Shown: positions 33,911-43,442, counted from the first letter of the stretch. The stretch is 64,000 nucleotides of DNA from Pseudonocardia sp. TRM90224 (GCF_021245725.1 NZ_JAJGSX010000022.1:80251-144250); one strand, 5' to 3'. Translations and numbers: made by a program. The notes: a model not told the origin generated them from the letters alone.

Positions 33911-35674
33911 ATGACGACGTCTTCCGTAAGGGTCAACGGAACCGGTTCGCAGGAGCTCGGGCGGCCGCCCACACGGCATCGGGCGGTGCGGCCGCCAAGC
34001 AGGTTCTGGCCTGCGGCGATCGCCGTAGTGGTGCCGACCGCACTGGTCGGGGCGCACGGCTGGCTGTACGGCCGGTGGATCGTCGACGATGCGGCGATCA
34101 CGTTCGCGTACGCGAGGTCGATCGCGGCCGGGGCGGGGCCGGTGCTGCAGGTGGGCGCGCCCCCGGTGGAGGGGTACTCGAACCCGGCGTGGATGGCGCT
34201 GCACGTGTTGGGCAGCTGGTTGGGGCTGTTCGACCGCGGCACGTGGTTCGGGGTGCCGGACTACGTGGCGTTCCCGAAGGCGCTGGCGTTGGTGCTGGTG
34301 GCGGTGATGTTCGCCGGGTTCTACCGGGTGGCGCGTGCGGTGGTGGCGCGGCCTGCGCTGGTGACGGTGATCGCCGGGGTGTTGGTGGCGGCGACGCCGT
34401 CGTTCGTGATCTGGGTGCTGTCCGGGCTCGAGAACTCGCTGCTGGTCGCCGTGGCGGTATGGCTGGTCGCGCTCATGGTGCCCGCTATTGCTTCCGATCA
34501 AATTGCCGATCGTTATTCCGGTGCCACAGAAGATGGCCTGCTCGGGACGCGATTGGCGGTGTGGTGCGGGTTGCTCGCTGCGGTAGCGGCACTGACCCGT
34601 CCGGACGGTGTGATCTACGCGGGGGCATTCCCGTTGGTGGCGATCGTGCTGATGCGGCGCGGGCAGATTGGCCGTACTGCGGCTGCAGTTGCGATCTCGT
34701 GCGTGGCGTTCGTGGTGCCGTTCGGTGCGTACCTGGTGTGGCGGGTGGCGACGTTCGGGGAGTGGTTGCCGAACACCGCGATCGCGAAGGGGCAGCAGGC
34801 GCCGACCTGGGAGGCGTTCGCGCAGCCGGTCGAGCTGGGCACGTACGCGGGGTGGCCGGTGATCGGCGCCGCCGCGGTGGTCGTCGTGGCGGCGTTCGTG
34901 CTGGGCGGGCCGTTGCGGCGGCCGATGGTCGCGGTGCTCGTGCCGTTCGTGCTGGCGGTGGCGGCGTTCACGATCCTCCAGGCCGACTGGATGGTGCAGC
35001 TGCGGTTCGCCACGCCGGTGTGGGCGCTGGGTGCGTTGCTGACGGTCTTGTCGGCCGCGCAGCTGGCGGCGGCGTTCTGGTCGGGCCGACGGCTGCTGAC
35101 CGCCGCCGGTGTGGTGGTGCTCGGCGCCGCGGCCGTGTCGTCGGCGCCGGCGATGTGGGAGGCGTCGGTCGAGTTCACCGACGATCCGACGATCGGCGTG
35201 TGCGTGGTCACCGAGCACTCGGGACGGATGGTGAACAGCTACGCGGCCGCGCTCGGACTGCCGAACGCGGCAGCTCCGAACCCGTCGGTGCTGGCTCCCG
35301 ACCTGGGCGGCTCGGCGATGGCGAGCAAGCTGCGGCTCGTCGACCTGGCGGGGCTCGCCGACGCGCAGATCGCGAGGTTCTGGGCGAGCGAGAACTACCC
35401 GGCGTTCGCCGACCACATCTACGACGTCGTCAAGCCGACCTTCATCAAGGCGCACGAGTTCTGGTTCTCCGAGCCCGGCCTCGACGAGGACCCGCGGCTG
35501 GAGCGCGACTACGTCGAGATCGCATCGCACGGGTCGTTCACCGACTACGTCCGCCGTGACGCGATCACCGACCAGGCCAAGCTCGACGCGCTGAAGGTGC
35601 TCGCGGAGACCCAGCTGGTCCCGGCCGTGGAGCAGGTGTGGTCGCTGGACTCCTGCGGCGACCGGCTCGAGTGA
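33911..35674 (+). CDS. GT-C type membrane glycosyltransferase (arabinosyltransferase-like)
   Basis: 587 residues, about ten membrane helices in the first 420 residues. After TM1 comes the GT-C signature WIVDDAAITFAYARS (Asp59-Asp60) and GAPPVEGYSNPAWM, the DDAF/VEGYTN pattern of AftB-like and related polyprenyl-phosphate-sugar transferases. The C-terminal ~170 residues are extracytoplasmic. Likely adds a sugar from decaprenyl-phosphate to a cell-envelope glycan. GAGGAC lies 8 nt before the ATG. Residues about 193-215 are encoded by a noticeably AT-richer patch (34485-34550). A convergent response regulator ends 9 nt away. Confidence 0.82.
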   Translation: MTTSSVRVNGTGSQELGRPPTRHRAVRPPSRFWPAAIAVVVPTALVGAHGWLYGRWIVDDAAITFAYARSIAAGAGPVLQVGAPPVEGYSNPAWMALHVLGSWLGLFDRGTWFGVPDYVAFPKALALVLVAVMFAGFYRVARAVVARPALVTVIAGVLVAATPSFVIWVLSGLENSLLVAVAVWLVALMVPAIASDQIADRYSGATEDGLLGTRLAVWCGLLAAVAALTRPDGVIYAGAFPLVAIVLMRRGQIGRTAAAVAISCVAFVVPFGAYLVWRVATFGEWLPNTAIAKGQQAPTWEAFAQPVELGTYAGWPVIGAAAVVVVAAFVLGGPLRRPMVAVLVPFVLAVAAFTILQADWMVQLRFATPVWALGALLTVLSAAQLAAAFWSGRRLLTAAGVVVLGAAAVSSAPAMWEASVEFTDDPTIGVCVVTEHSGRMVNSYAAALGLPNAAAPNPSVLAPDLGGSAMASKLRLVDLAGLADAQIARFWASENYPAFADHIYDVVKPTFIKAHEFWFSEPGLDEDPRLERDYVEIASHGSFTDYVRRDAITDQAKLDALKVLAETQLVPAVEQVWSLDSCGDRLE

Positions 35675-35683
35675 CCGCGACGT

Positions 35684-36337
35684 TCAGCCGCCGGTCCGCC
35701 CGCTCCCGAGGTACGCGAGCACGGCCAGCACCCGCCGGTGGCCGCTGTCGTGCTGGCCGAGGCCGAGTTTCGCGAAGATGTTGCCGATGTGCTTGTGGAC
35801 GGCGTTGTCGCTGACGACCAGCCGCGAGCGGATCGTCGAGTTGTCGTGCCCCTCCGCCATCAACGCGAGCACCTCCCGCTCGCGCGGCGTGAGCGAGCCG
35901 ACGAGGTCGTCGCGCCTGCTGAGCAGCTGCGCGACCACCTCGGGGTCCATCACGGTGGCTCCCGCCGCGACCCGTTCGAGCGCGTCGACGAACTCACCGA
36001 CCCGGCTCACGCGGTCCTTGAGCAGGTAGCCGACCCCGCCGCGGCCGTCGGAGAGCAGCTCGCGCGCGTAGTCCTGCTCGACGTACTGGGAGAGCACGAG
36101 CACCGGCAGTTCGGGACGGTTCCGGCGGGCCTGCAACGCGGCCTTGATGCCCTCGTCCCGGAACGTCGGAGGCAACCGGACGTCCACGATCGCGGCGTCC
36201 GGCCGGTGCTCCTCGACGGCGGCGAGGAACGTCGGCGCGTCGCCGACGCACGCGGCGACCTCGATGCCCCTGGTGTCGAGGATCAGCTCCAGACCTGCCG
36301 AGAGCAGGACGTTGTCCTCGACGATCACGACCTGCAC
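35684..36337 (-). CDS. NarL/LuxR-type response regulator
   Basis: 217 residues. Receiver domain with acidic pair (VVIVEDN), phosphorylatable Asp52 in AIVDVRLP and Lys107 in YLLKDRV. LuxR HTH at the C-terminus (GSLTPREREVLALMAEGHDN, VVSDNAVHKHIGNIFAKLGL). The GTG start lies inside the 3' end of the kinase gene (13-nt overlap), which identifies the pair as cognate partners and translationally coupled. Confidence 0.93.
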   Translation of the reverse strand: MQVVIVEDNVLLSAGLELILDTRGIEVAACVGDAPTFLAAVEEHRPDAAIVDVRLPPTFRDEGIKAALQARRNRPELPVLVLSQYVEQDYARELLSDGRGGVGYLLKDRVSRVGEFVDALERVAAGATVMDPEVVAQLLSRRDDLVGSLTPREREVLALMAEGHDNSTIRSRLVVSDNAVHKHIGNIFAKLGLGQHDSGHRRVLAVLAYLGSGRTGG

Positions 36338-37572
36338 GGCAGCTCCACGGAGATCACCGTCGGGCCGCCGGCGGGGCTCGAGACGTCGGTGGTGCCGTCC
36401 AACGCGGCCACCCTGCCCCGCAGCCCGACGAGGCCGGTGCCCTTCGACTCGTCGACGCCGCCCATGCCGTCGTCGGTGACCGTGATCGCGAGCGACGCGT
36501 CGCGCTTGCCGAGCCGGACCAGGACGTTCGTCGCGCCGCTGTGCTTGGTCGCGTTCGTGACCGCCTCCGACACCACGAAGTAGGCGGCGGCCTCCACCGC
36601 AGCCGGGAGCCGCCCGAGGTCGTCGGTCTCGAGCCGGACCGGCACCCCCGCGCGGGTCGTGAGCGCCGTGAGGGCTCCGAGCAGGCCGCGGTCGGCGAGG
36701 ATCGGCGGGTAGATCGTGCGGATCACGGCACGCAGCTCCGTCATCGCCTCCTCCGTCCCCTCGTGCGCCTGCTTCAGCAGCATCGCGGCCGTCTCCGGAT
36801 CGGCGGTGAGCGACTCCCTCGCCACCCCGAGCCGCATCGCGATCGCGACGAGCCGGGCCTGCGTGCCGTCGTGCAGATCGCGCTCGATCCGGCGCAGCTC
36901 GGCGCCGTGCGCGTCGACGGCGTCGGCCCGCGAGCGGGTGAGCACGTCGACCCGGCGGGCCATCTCGTCCTCCGGCGACGGCGCGAGCACGGCGAGGCAG
37001 GTGCGCGCGTGCCACCGGGACAGTCGAGGCAACGCCCACCAGCCGAGCGCGCCGACGAGGAGCACCTGCACCGGCGCGAGCAGCGCGGCCGCCCAGCTCG
37101 TCACCGGGACGACCAGCAGCAGCCGCAGCGGCTCCGCCTCGGGGAACACCCACCACAGCGGGGTGGCGATGCAGGTGAAGAGGACGTCCCCGACGACGTA
37201 GAGAGCCAAGAGCCCGGTCGGCAACCCGGTGCCGATGGCGACGAAGATCCAGCGCAGGTCGCGGCGCACACCCCGGTCGCGGAGGTAGCGGCGCCACCGC
37301 GGGCCCTCACCGGTGACGGGGAGCGGGCGCGGTTCGAACGGCACGTCGAGCAGCCGGCTCCCGCGGCGCCGGTGCCATTCGGCCCAGCTGCGCAGCACAC
37401 CCAGCGCCGCCGGCAGCACGACGAACCCGGCGCCCGCGAATGTGATCGTCATCGTTGCCGCGAGCAGCAGCGGCGGCGCGAAGAGCGTCACCATCGCCGC
37501 AGGCAGGGTGATCAGCAGGTATCGCGCCCCGCCCAGCACGCGAGGCGCCGTTCGGAGCACCGCGTCGGTCAT
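36325..37572 (-). CDS. Sensor histidine kinase, DesK/NarX-type (HisKA_3)
   Basis: 415 residues. The first ~185 residues carry four to five membrane helices and an N-terminal hydrophobic sensor region. The dimerisation/phosphoacceptor motif is ERDLHDGTQARL (His234). The HATPase has the N box (SEAVTNATKHS, 335-345) and G box (DDGMGG, 367-372; GTGLVGLRGR). Signal unknown; membrane-embedded sensing of envelope state is likely given the lack of an extracellular domain. Forms an operon with the response regulator at 35684. Confidence 0.92.
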   Translation of the reverse strand: MTDAVLRTAPRVLGGARYLLITLPAAMVTLFAPPLLLAATMTITFAGAGFVVLPAALGVLRSWAEWHRRRGSRLLDVPFEPRPLPVTGEGPRWRRYLRDRGVRRDLRWIFVAIGTGLPTGLLALYVVGDVLFTCIATPLWWVFPEAEPLRLLLVVPVTSWAAALLAPVQVLLVGALGWWALPRLSRWHARTCLAVLAPSPEDEMARRVDVLTRSRADAVDAHGAELRRIERDLHDGTQARLVAIAMRLGVARESLTADPETAAMLLKQAHEGTEEAMTELRAVIRTIYPPILADRGLLGALTALTTRAGVPVRLETDDLGRLPAAVEAAAYFVVSEAVTNATKHSGATNVLVRLGKRDASLAITVTDDGMGGVDESKGTGLVGLRGRVAALDGTTDVSSPAGGPTVISVELPCRS

Positions 37573-37739
37573 GGTCCGGAGTCTCCAGCAGGTCGGCCGG
37601 TCACGTCAGTACGGCCTGCCCCACCATCGGCGGTGGTGGGTGCGTGCGGAACGCGAGCATCCTGCTCGCCTCCAGGCGCAAGCGGCTGTCCGGGTACCGT
37701 TCTCCTCGTGGATGGCATCCGATCAGGTGGGCAGGAGTG

Positions 37740-38432
37740 ATGGCGGGTTCATCGCGGCGCTCGATGATCGTGATCGCGGCAGCGGGTTTGATCGTGGGTG
37801 TGCTGGCCGTGGTGGTCGCGCTGGGGTCGGGGGTGCTCCCCGAGCGCGTCTACCGCGCGGAGACCGTGCTCGCGATCGTCCCGGCGCCGGTCCCGCCCCC
37901 GCCCAAGCCGCTGAAACCGGGCGAGCTGCCACCGACGGCCGCGGACGTGGCCGCCGAGCTGGAGGAGACGCGCGCCGGGCTCTGGGACAAGATCAGCGCG
38001 GGTACGCCGAGCACCATCGCGGCTCAGTTCTACCTGCAGGGGCGGTTCAAGGACGTCGCGGCGAAGGCCGCAGGCGTGGCGCCCACTGACCTCGCGGCGA
38101 CGTCGACGCTGCTCGGCACCTCCGTGCTGATCGACGTGAAGCTCGATGCGCCGACGGCATCGGCCGCCGAGACCGGGCTCGACGCGATGGTGCAAGCGGC
38201 CAACCCGGTGGTCAAGACGATGCTGGAGCGCTACGACGTCAAGGTGCTGCAGCCCGCGGTCGACACCGCAAAGGCCGCTGGCATCCCGCAGAGCCAGCTG
38301 CTGCTGCTCATCTTCCTCGGCGGCGCCATGTTCGGGTCGGGTATCGCGCTCGTCGTCACCCGCGCGCGTTCTCGCCTGCGGACCGAGGACGAGCCGCCCC
38401 CGCCGCCTCGACGGCGGTCGCCTGCGCGCTAG
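37740..38432 (+). CDS. Wzz/chain-length-determinant-like membrane protein
   Basis: 230 residues with one TM near each end (SMIVIAAAGLIVGVLAVVVA and LLLLIFLGGAMFGSGIALVV) and an extracytoplasmic middle. The layout (short cytoplasmic N-term, TM, about 165-residue soluble part with a Pro-rich segment, TM, Arg-rich tail) resembles small Wzz/YveK-type polysaccharide co-polymerase proteins. Sequence evidence beyond topology is weak. AGGAG precedes the ATG by 4 nt. Stands alone between the kinase promoter and an ECF sigma gene. Confidence 0.6.
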   Translation: MAGSSRRSMIVIAAAGLIVGVLAVVVALGSGVLPERVYRAETVLAIVPAPVPPPPKPLKPGELPPTAADVAAELEETRAGLWDKISAGTPSTIAAQFYLQGRFKDVAAKAAGVAPTDLAATSTLLGTSVLIDVKLDAPTASAAETGLDAMVQAANPVVKTMLERYDVKVLQPAVDTAKAAGIPQSQLLLLIFLGGAMFGSGIALVVTRARSRLRTEDEPPPPPRRRSPAR

Positions 38433-38478
38433 CCGGGACGCCGGGACGTCGCCGCCGGCAACGCCTATCGTCGGTGCC

Positions 38479-39456
38479 GTGACGGCAGAGGCGGTTGCCG
38501 AGGTCTTCGAGACCCATCGGCCGCGGCTGTTCGCGGTCGCCTACCGCATGCTCGGTTCCGCCGGCGATGCGGAGGACGCCGTGCAGGACACGTACCTGCG
38601 CTGGGCGGGCGCCGAAAGCGCTGCGATCGTCACGCCCGCCGCGTGGCTCACCACGGTGCTGACCCGCATCTGCCTCAACCGGCTCACCTCGGCCCGCGCC
38701 ACCAGGGAGCAGTACGTCGGCACCTGGCTCCCGGAGCCCGTCGCGACCGCTCTGCCCGGCCCTGCCGATGTCGTCGAGCAGCGTGACGCCCTCTCGTTCG
38801 GGTTGCTGGTGCTGCTGGAACGGCTCACCCCATCCGAGCGGGCGGTGTTCGTGTTGCGCGAGGCGTTCGCGCACACCCACCACGAGATCGCCGAGATGAT
38901 CGGCATCAGCGAGTCGGCGTCCCAGCAGTTGCTGCGACGTGCCAAGGTCCGCCTCGAGGCCGCGCAGTCGAACACGCAGGCCCGCTTCACCGCATCGGAC
39001 GCCGAGTCGCAGCGGCTGGTCGGCAGCTTCCTCGCCGCAGCCCAACGCGGCGACCACGACGAGCTGGTGCGCATGCTCTCCGCCGACGTGACGGCATGGG
39101 CGGACGGCGGCGGCACGGTCCCGGCCGCACGGCGCCCGATTCGGGGCGTCGACCACTTCGTGCGCTATGTCATGGCGACGCTGGGCAGGCTGCGGGAGAT
39201 CCCCGCGCTCGATGTGCAGCTGTCGATGCTGGAGGTCAACGGCGCCCCGGCCGTCGTGGCGACCGGAGGCGGGCGCCTCATGCTCGTCGCGATCATCGAG
39301 GTCGAAGGCGGGCGGATCACCTCGATGCGCTCGGTCATGAGCCCCGAGAAGCTCGCGTTCATGGCGCGCCAGCTGGGCCACACGACGGTCGACGCGGAGA
39401 CGGTCGCCACGCTGATCGCGTTGTGGCGGCAGCGCACCCCGGAGCAGGGCGCGTAA
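38479..39456 (+). CDS. ECF41-type sigma factor with SnoaL-like C-terminal extension (SigJ-like)
   Basis: 325 residues. Region 2 (AVAYRMLGSAGDAEDAVQDT), region 4 (LTPSERAVFVLREAFAHTHH, SESASQQLLRRAKVRLE). The ECF41 hallmarks are visible: WLPEP (83-87) in the linker and DGGG (209-212) in the extension; the third motif NPDKL reads SPEKL. In this group the C-terminal domain replaces an anti-sigma factor and the sigma factor usually drives one adjacent oxidoreductase-type gene. That fits the FAD oxidoreductase 86 nt downstream. GTG start at 38479 begins the conserved region. Confidence 0.88.
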   Translation: MTAEAVAEVFETHRPRLFAVAYRMLGSAGDAEDAVQDTYLRWAGAESAAIVTPAAWLTTVLTRICLNRLTSARATREQYVGTWLPEPVATALPGPADVVEQRDALSFGLLVLLERLTPSERAVFVLREAFAHTHHEIAEMIGISESASQQLLRRAKVRLEAAQSNTQARFTASDAESQRLVGSFLAAAQRGDHDELVRMLSADVTAWADGGGTVPAARRPIRGVDHFVRYVMATLGRLREIPALDVQLSMLEVNGAPAVVATGGGRLMLVAIIEVEGGRITSMRSVMSPEKLAFMARQLGHTTVDAETVATLIALWRQRTPEQGA

Positions 39457-39542
39457 GCGCGATCACAGCGTGGGCTGTCATGGACGGTCCCACTCGCCGG
39501 TTCAGGTAGCGATCTCAACCGGAACCGAACGAGGAGCTCACC

Positions 39543-40715
39543 ATGACCCACCGGATCGTCGTGGCCGGCGGCGGGTACGCCGGTCTCGTCACCGCAACCC
39601 GCCTCGCGTACCGGACCAGCCCCTCCGACGTCCGGATCACCGTCGTGAACGGTCGACCGCAGTTCGTCGAGCGGGTGCGGCTGCACCAGCTCATGGCCGG
39701 GCAGCGGCTGCGCGGCACGTCCATCGCGCAGCTGGTGGCAGGTACCGGCATCGACGTGGTGATCGACCACATCACCGGCATCGACGCCGAAGCCCGGCTG
39801 GTGCACCTCGCCGGCTCGCCCGACCTCCAGTACGACACGCTCGTCTACGCGCTCGGCAGCGGTATCGGGCGCACCGACGTCCCCGGCGCCGCCGAGCACG
39901 CCTACGCGCTCGCCGACCTGGCCTCCGCCGAGACCGCGGCGGCGGACATCAGGTCGATCGCGGCGGCCGGCGGCACGGTCACGATCGTCGGGGCCGGGGC
40001 CTCGGGGATCGAGGCGGTTGCGGAGCTCGCCGAGTCGCTGCCGAGCCTGCACGTACAGCTGGTCTCGGCCGACGAGCCCGGCTCATGGCTGTCGGAGCGG
40101 GGGCGCGACCACTTGCGCGCCACGTTCGACCGGCTGGGTGTCGCCGTGCACGCAGGATCGCCCGTGCGTGCCGTGTGCTCCGAGGGGACGCACCTGGGCG
40201 ACGAGCTCCTGCCGTCCGATGCCGTCATCTGGGCGGCGGGTCTGCGGGTGCCGCCGACCGCGTTCGAGGCGGGCATCACCACCGACGTCGACGGCCGCAT
40301 CCGCACCGACAGCACCCTGCGCTCGATCTCCCACCCGGAGATCTACGGGGTCGGCGACGCCGCGCTCGTGCACACGCCCGAGGGCCCGCCGGTGCGGATG
40401 GGATGCGGCACGGGGATGCCGATGGGCTTCAGGGTCGCCGACACCATCGCCGCCCGCATCGCCGGAAAGCCAGGCTCGCCGCACCTGCCGCGCTACTACC
40501 TGCAGAACCTCAGCCTCGGGCGCCGCGACGGTCTCATCCAGGTGCTGCACCGCGACGACAGCCCGCGCAACGCCGTCCTGACCGGCCGGCCGGCAGCGGC
40601 GTTCAAGGAGGCCGTCGTGCGGGGCACGCTCATCGCTATCCGCCACCCGCGGCTCTACGTCGCGCCGCCGCCCGCCCGCCGGAAGTGTGACGTGGCACAC
40701 ACAGCCCATCCCTAG
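39543..40715 (+). CDS. FAD/NAD(P)-dependent oxidoreductase, NDH-2-like
   Basis: 390 residues, pyridine nucleotide-disulphide oxidoreductase fold. FAD dinucleotide loop VVAGGGYAGLVTATRL, second nucleotide loop VTIVGAGASGIEAVAELAES, and the ATG-like motif GVGDAALV late in the chain. Related to type II NADH dehydrogenases and carotenoid-oxidising-type flavoproteins; electron acceptor unknown. GAGGAG sits 7 nt before the ATG. It is the probable target of the adjacent ECF41 sigma factor; a partial -35-like TGTCATG lies at 39476 but the -10 part is not convincing. Confidence 0.85.
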   Translation: MTHRIVVAGGGYAGLVTATRLAYRTSPSDVRITVVNGRPQFVERVRLHQLMAGQRLRGTSIAQLVAGTGIDVVIDHITGIDAEARLVHLAGSPDLQYDTLVYALGSGIGRTDVPGAAEHAYALADLASAETAAADIRSIAAAGGTVTIVGAGASGIEAVAELAESLPSLHVQLVSADEPGSWLSERGRDHLRATFDRLGVAVHAGSPVRAVCSEGTHLGDELLPSDAVIWAAGLRVPPTAFEAGITTDVDGRIRTDSTLRSISHPEIYGVGDAALVHTPEGPPVRMGCGTGMPMGFRVADTIAARIAGKPGSPHLPRYYLQNLSLGRRDGLIQVLHRDDSPRNAVLTGRPAAAFKEAVVRGTLIAIRHPRLYVAPPPARRKCDVAHTAHP

Positions 40716-40798
40716 GCGGGTCGACACGGTCGTCCTCCACGAGGATCACTCGACGGGATCGGTATCGGAGACGTCGTGAAAGCACGAAGAGGTCTGGC

Positions 40799-43420
40799 AT
40801 GACCGCGGGCTCGCTCCTGCGCGCGTGGCGGCAGCGCCGCGCGATGACGCAGGAGGAGCTGGCCGCGCGGGCCGGCCTGAACGTGCGGACGGTCCGCAGG
40901 CTGGAGACGGGAGCGTCGTCGCGGAAGCCGCAGAGCACAACCGTCCGGCTGCTGATGACGGCGCTCGAGCTGGCTCCCGCCGAGCAGGCGGTGCTGCTCG
41001 ACGCGATCGGCTCGGCCGGGCCGGCCGGGCCGGCCGGGCAGGATGGGCCCGCCGGGCCGGGTGGACCGGATGGGCCCGGTGGATCGGGTGGACCTGGTGG
41101 GACAGGCGGTCCGGTCGGGTGGGTGGTCCCTCGCCAGCTGCCCGCGGCGTCGCCCGCGTTCACCGGCAGGTTCGCCGAGATCGCCGAGCTGGAGCGGCTC
41201 GTCGTCGCCGACCCGGGAGCGGTGGTCGTCGCCGCGATCGACGGAATGGCCGGTATCGGCAAGACGACGCTCGCGGTTCAGGTTGCGCACCGCGTCGCCG
41301 CCCGCTGCCCCGACGGACAGATCTTCCTCGACCTGCACGGGTTCACCGACGGGATCGACCCGGTCGGTCCGGCCGCGGCGCTCGACCGCGTGCTGCGCGC
41401 GTTCGGCGTGCAGGGCCACCGCATCCCGGCCGGGGTCGAGGAGCGCGCCGCGATGTACCGCAGCCACCTCGCCGGCCGCAAGGTCCTGCTGGTGCTGGAC
41501 AACGCGGTGGAGGAGGAGCAGGTCGCGCCGCTGCTGCCGGGCGGCCCCGGCTGCATAGTCGTGATCACGAGCAGGCGGCGGCTCAGCGGCCTCGACTGCG
41601 TGCGCGCCCTCTCGGTCGGTCCGATGTCGCCCGTCGACGCGGTCGAGCTGCTCACCCGCGCCGTCGGGAAGCCGCGGATGCTGGACGAGCCGCCGGAAGA
41701 GCTCGCGCAGGTCGTGGAGCTGTGCGGCCGGCTGCCGCTGGCGATCCGGGTCGCGGCGGCGCGGATGCGCTCGCACCCGACGTGGAAGGCCGAGAACCTG
41801 ATCGAGCGACTCGTCGATCACCGGCACCGGCTGGCGGAGCTCGACGCGGGCGCCAAGCTGAACGTCACGGCTGCGCTGGACCTCTCCTACCAGCAGCTGG
41901 CCGAGGCCGAGCGGCGGCTCTACCGGCTGTGCGGGCTGCATCCGGGCGCGGACATGGCGATCGCCGCCGTCGCCGCGCTCGTCGACTCCTCGATAGGCAA
42001 CACGGAGCGGCTGGTCGAGAGGTTGCTCGACGCGCATCTCCTCGACGAGCCCGTGGCGGGGCGCTTCAGCTTCCACGACCTCACCCGCGCACATGCCGCA
42101 GGCGTCTCGGCACGTGTCGACCCCGACGCCGAACGGGCCGCCGCGCTCGACCGGCTGGCCGACCACTACTGCGCGGCGGCGTCGGCCGCGATGGAGCTCG
42201 TGCATCCGTACGAGCGCGACCGGCGGCCGATGCCGTACGCCGAGGGGGCGTCCGACGTCGTGTTCGGGAACGAACCCGACGCGGTCGGGTGGCTCGACGC
42301 GGAGCTGCAGAACATCCTCGACCTCGCGCGCGGCGGGCGGGACGACCACGTCATCTACCTCGCCGGCGTGCTCGGGCTGCACTTGCGGGTCGGGTGCCGC
42401 TACGGGGAGGCGAACCGGCTGCTCACCTACGCGCTCGACGCCGCTCGCGCACTGGCGGACCGCTCCGCAGAGCTCGACGTGCTGGTCGAGCTCGGCACGA
42501 TCCACCGGCTGATCGAGCAGCCGGGGCAGGCGACCGACCACTACCGTCGCGCGCTTGCCGTCGCGCTCGACATCGACGACCGAACCGGCGAGGTGCGCGC
42601 GCTGATCGGCTTGGGCGAGCTGCACCGCGCGAAGGACCGGTTCGCCAAGGCGGAGCACTTCTACGAGCGCGCCCGCGAGCGGGCCCGCGGGCGGACACCC
42701 GCCGGGAGCGACCTCGAAGCGTCGTGCGGGCTGGGCTGGATCAGCCTGTCCCAGGGGATCCCCGCGGTCGACCGGTTCGAGGAGGCGGTGGCGACCGCAC
42801 GGGTGGTCGGGCACCGGCTCTTCGAGCTGGACGCCCTGCGCGGGCTCGGGCACGCCCACCGGCTGCGCGGTGCGCACGACGAGGCGATGCGCTGCTTCGA
42901 GGAAGCCCTGCGCATCGCGCGCATCACCAAGGCCCAGCACGGTGAGACCGGTGTGCTCGTCGGGATCGCGTGGCTGCAACGGCAGCTCGGCCGCCACGAC
43001 AAGGCCGTCGAGACCTACTCGCAGGCGTTGACGCTCGCTAGGCAGTCGGAGAACCACAACTACGTCTTCGAATCGCTGCACGGCATCGGGCGGGCGCACC
43101 AGCACCTCGGCGACCCGTCCAGGGCGCTCGCCCTCCACGAGGAGGCGTTGCGGCTGGCGGCCGGGTTGGAGCAGCTCGGCGACCAGGTGCGCGCGCACGA
43201 CGGGCTCGCGCATGCGCACCGGGCGTTGGGCCATGCCGAGTCGGCGCGGCACCACTGGCGGCGCGCGCTGGATCTCTTCGCCGTGCTGGGGACGGAACGC
43301 ACCGGCGAGTTCGGCGCAGGCGTCGCTGCGATCCGGGCGAACCTGGCGGCTACGGAATCGCGACGCACGGAAGTGGGACGGCGGTCCGTCGGCGCGGCTG
43401 ATAAAGTGCTCGGCGAGTGA
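40799..43420 (+). CDS. XRE-NB-ARC-TPR regulator with collagen-like linker
   Basis: 873 residues. XRE HTH at 5-60 (LRAWRQRRAMTQEELAARAG, NVRTVRRLETGAS). Residues 71-107 are twelve consecutive Gly-X-Y triplets rich in Pro, a collagen-like linker. NB-ARC follows with P-loop DGMAGIGKTTLA (148-159), VLLVLDNAV (Walker B) and GRLPLAIRVAAARM (GLPL motif). About 400 residues of TPRs end the protein (YRRALAVALDIDDRTGEVRA, YSQALTLARQSENHNYVFES). Such STAND regulators integrate signals into gene activation or defence. GAGG precedes the ATG. No dedicated partner gene is evident. Confidence 0.9.
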   Translation: MTAGSLLRAWRQRRAMTQEELAARAGLNVRTVRRLETGASSRKPQSTTVRLLMTALELAPAEQAVLLDAIGSAGPAGPAGQDGPAGPGGPDGPGGSGGPGGTGGPVGWVVPRQLPAASPAFTGRFAEIAELERLVVADPGAVVVAAIDGMAGIGKTTLAVQVAHRVAARCPDGQIFLDLHGFTDGIDPVGPAAALDRVLRAFGVQGHRIPAGVEERAAMYRSHLAGRKVLLVLDNAVEEEQVAPLLPGGPGCIVVITSRRRLSGLDCVRALSVGPMSPVDAVELLTRAVGKPRMLDEPPEELAQVVELCGRLPLAIRVAAARMRSHPTWKAENLIERLVDHRHRLAELDAGAKLNVTAALDLSYQQLAEAERRLYRLCGLHPGADMAIAAVAALVDSSIGNTERLVERLLDAHLLDEPVAGRFSFHDLTRAHAAGVSARVDPDAERAAALDRLADHYCAAASAAMELVHPYERDRRPMPYAEGASDVVFGNEPDAVGWLDAELQNILDLARGGRDDHVIYLAGVLGLHLRVGCRYGEANRLLTYALDAARALADRSAELDVLVELGTIHRLIEQPGQATDHYRRALAVALDIDDRTGEVRALIGLGELHRAKDRFAKAEHFYERARERARGRTPAGSDLEASCGLGWISLSQGIPAVDRFEEAVATARVVGHRLFELDALRGLGHAHRLRGAHDEAMRCFEEALRIARITKAQHGETGVLVGIAWLQRQLGRHDKAVETYSQALTLARQSENHNYVFESLHGIGRAHQHLGDPSRALALHEEALRLAAGLEQLGDQVRAHDGLAHAHRALGHAESARHHWRRALDLFAVLGTERTGEFGAGVAAIRANLAATESRRTEVGRRSVGAADKVLGE

Positions 43421-43442
43421 TCATCGGTTGAGGAGCGCAGTG

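Noticed and set aside
37620..37650. CCCACCA...TGGTGGG hairpin between the kinase and the Wzz-like gene
   Set aside because: Only 7 bp, no T-tract and no matching gene end nearby; could not be told from chance.
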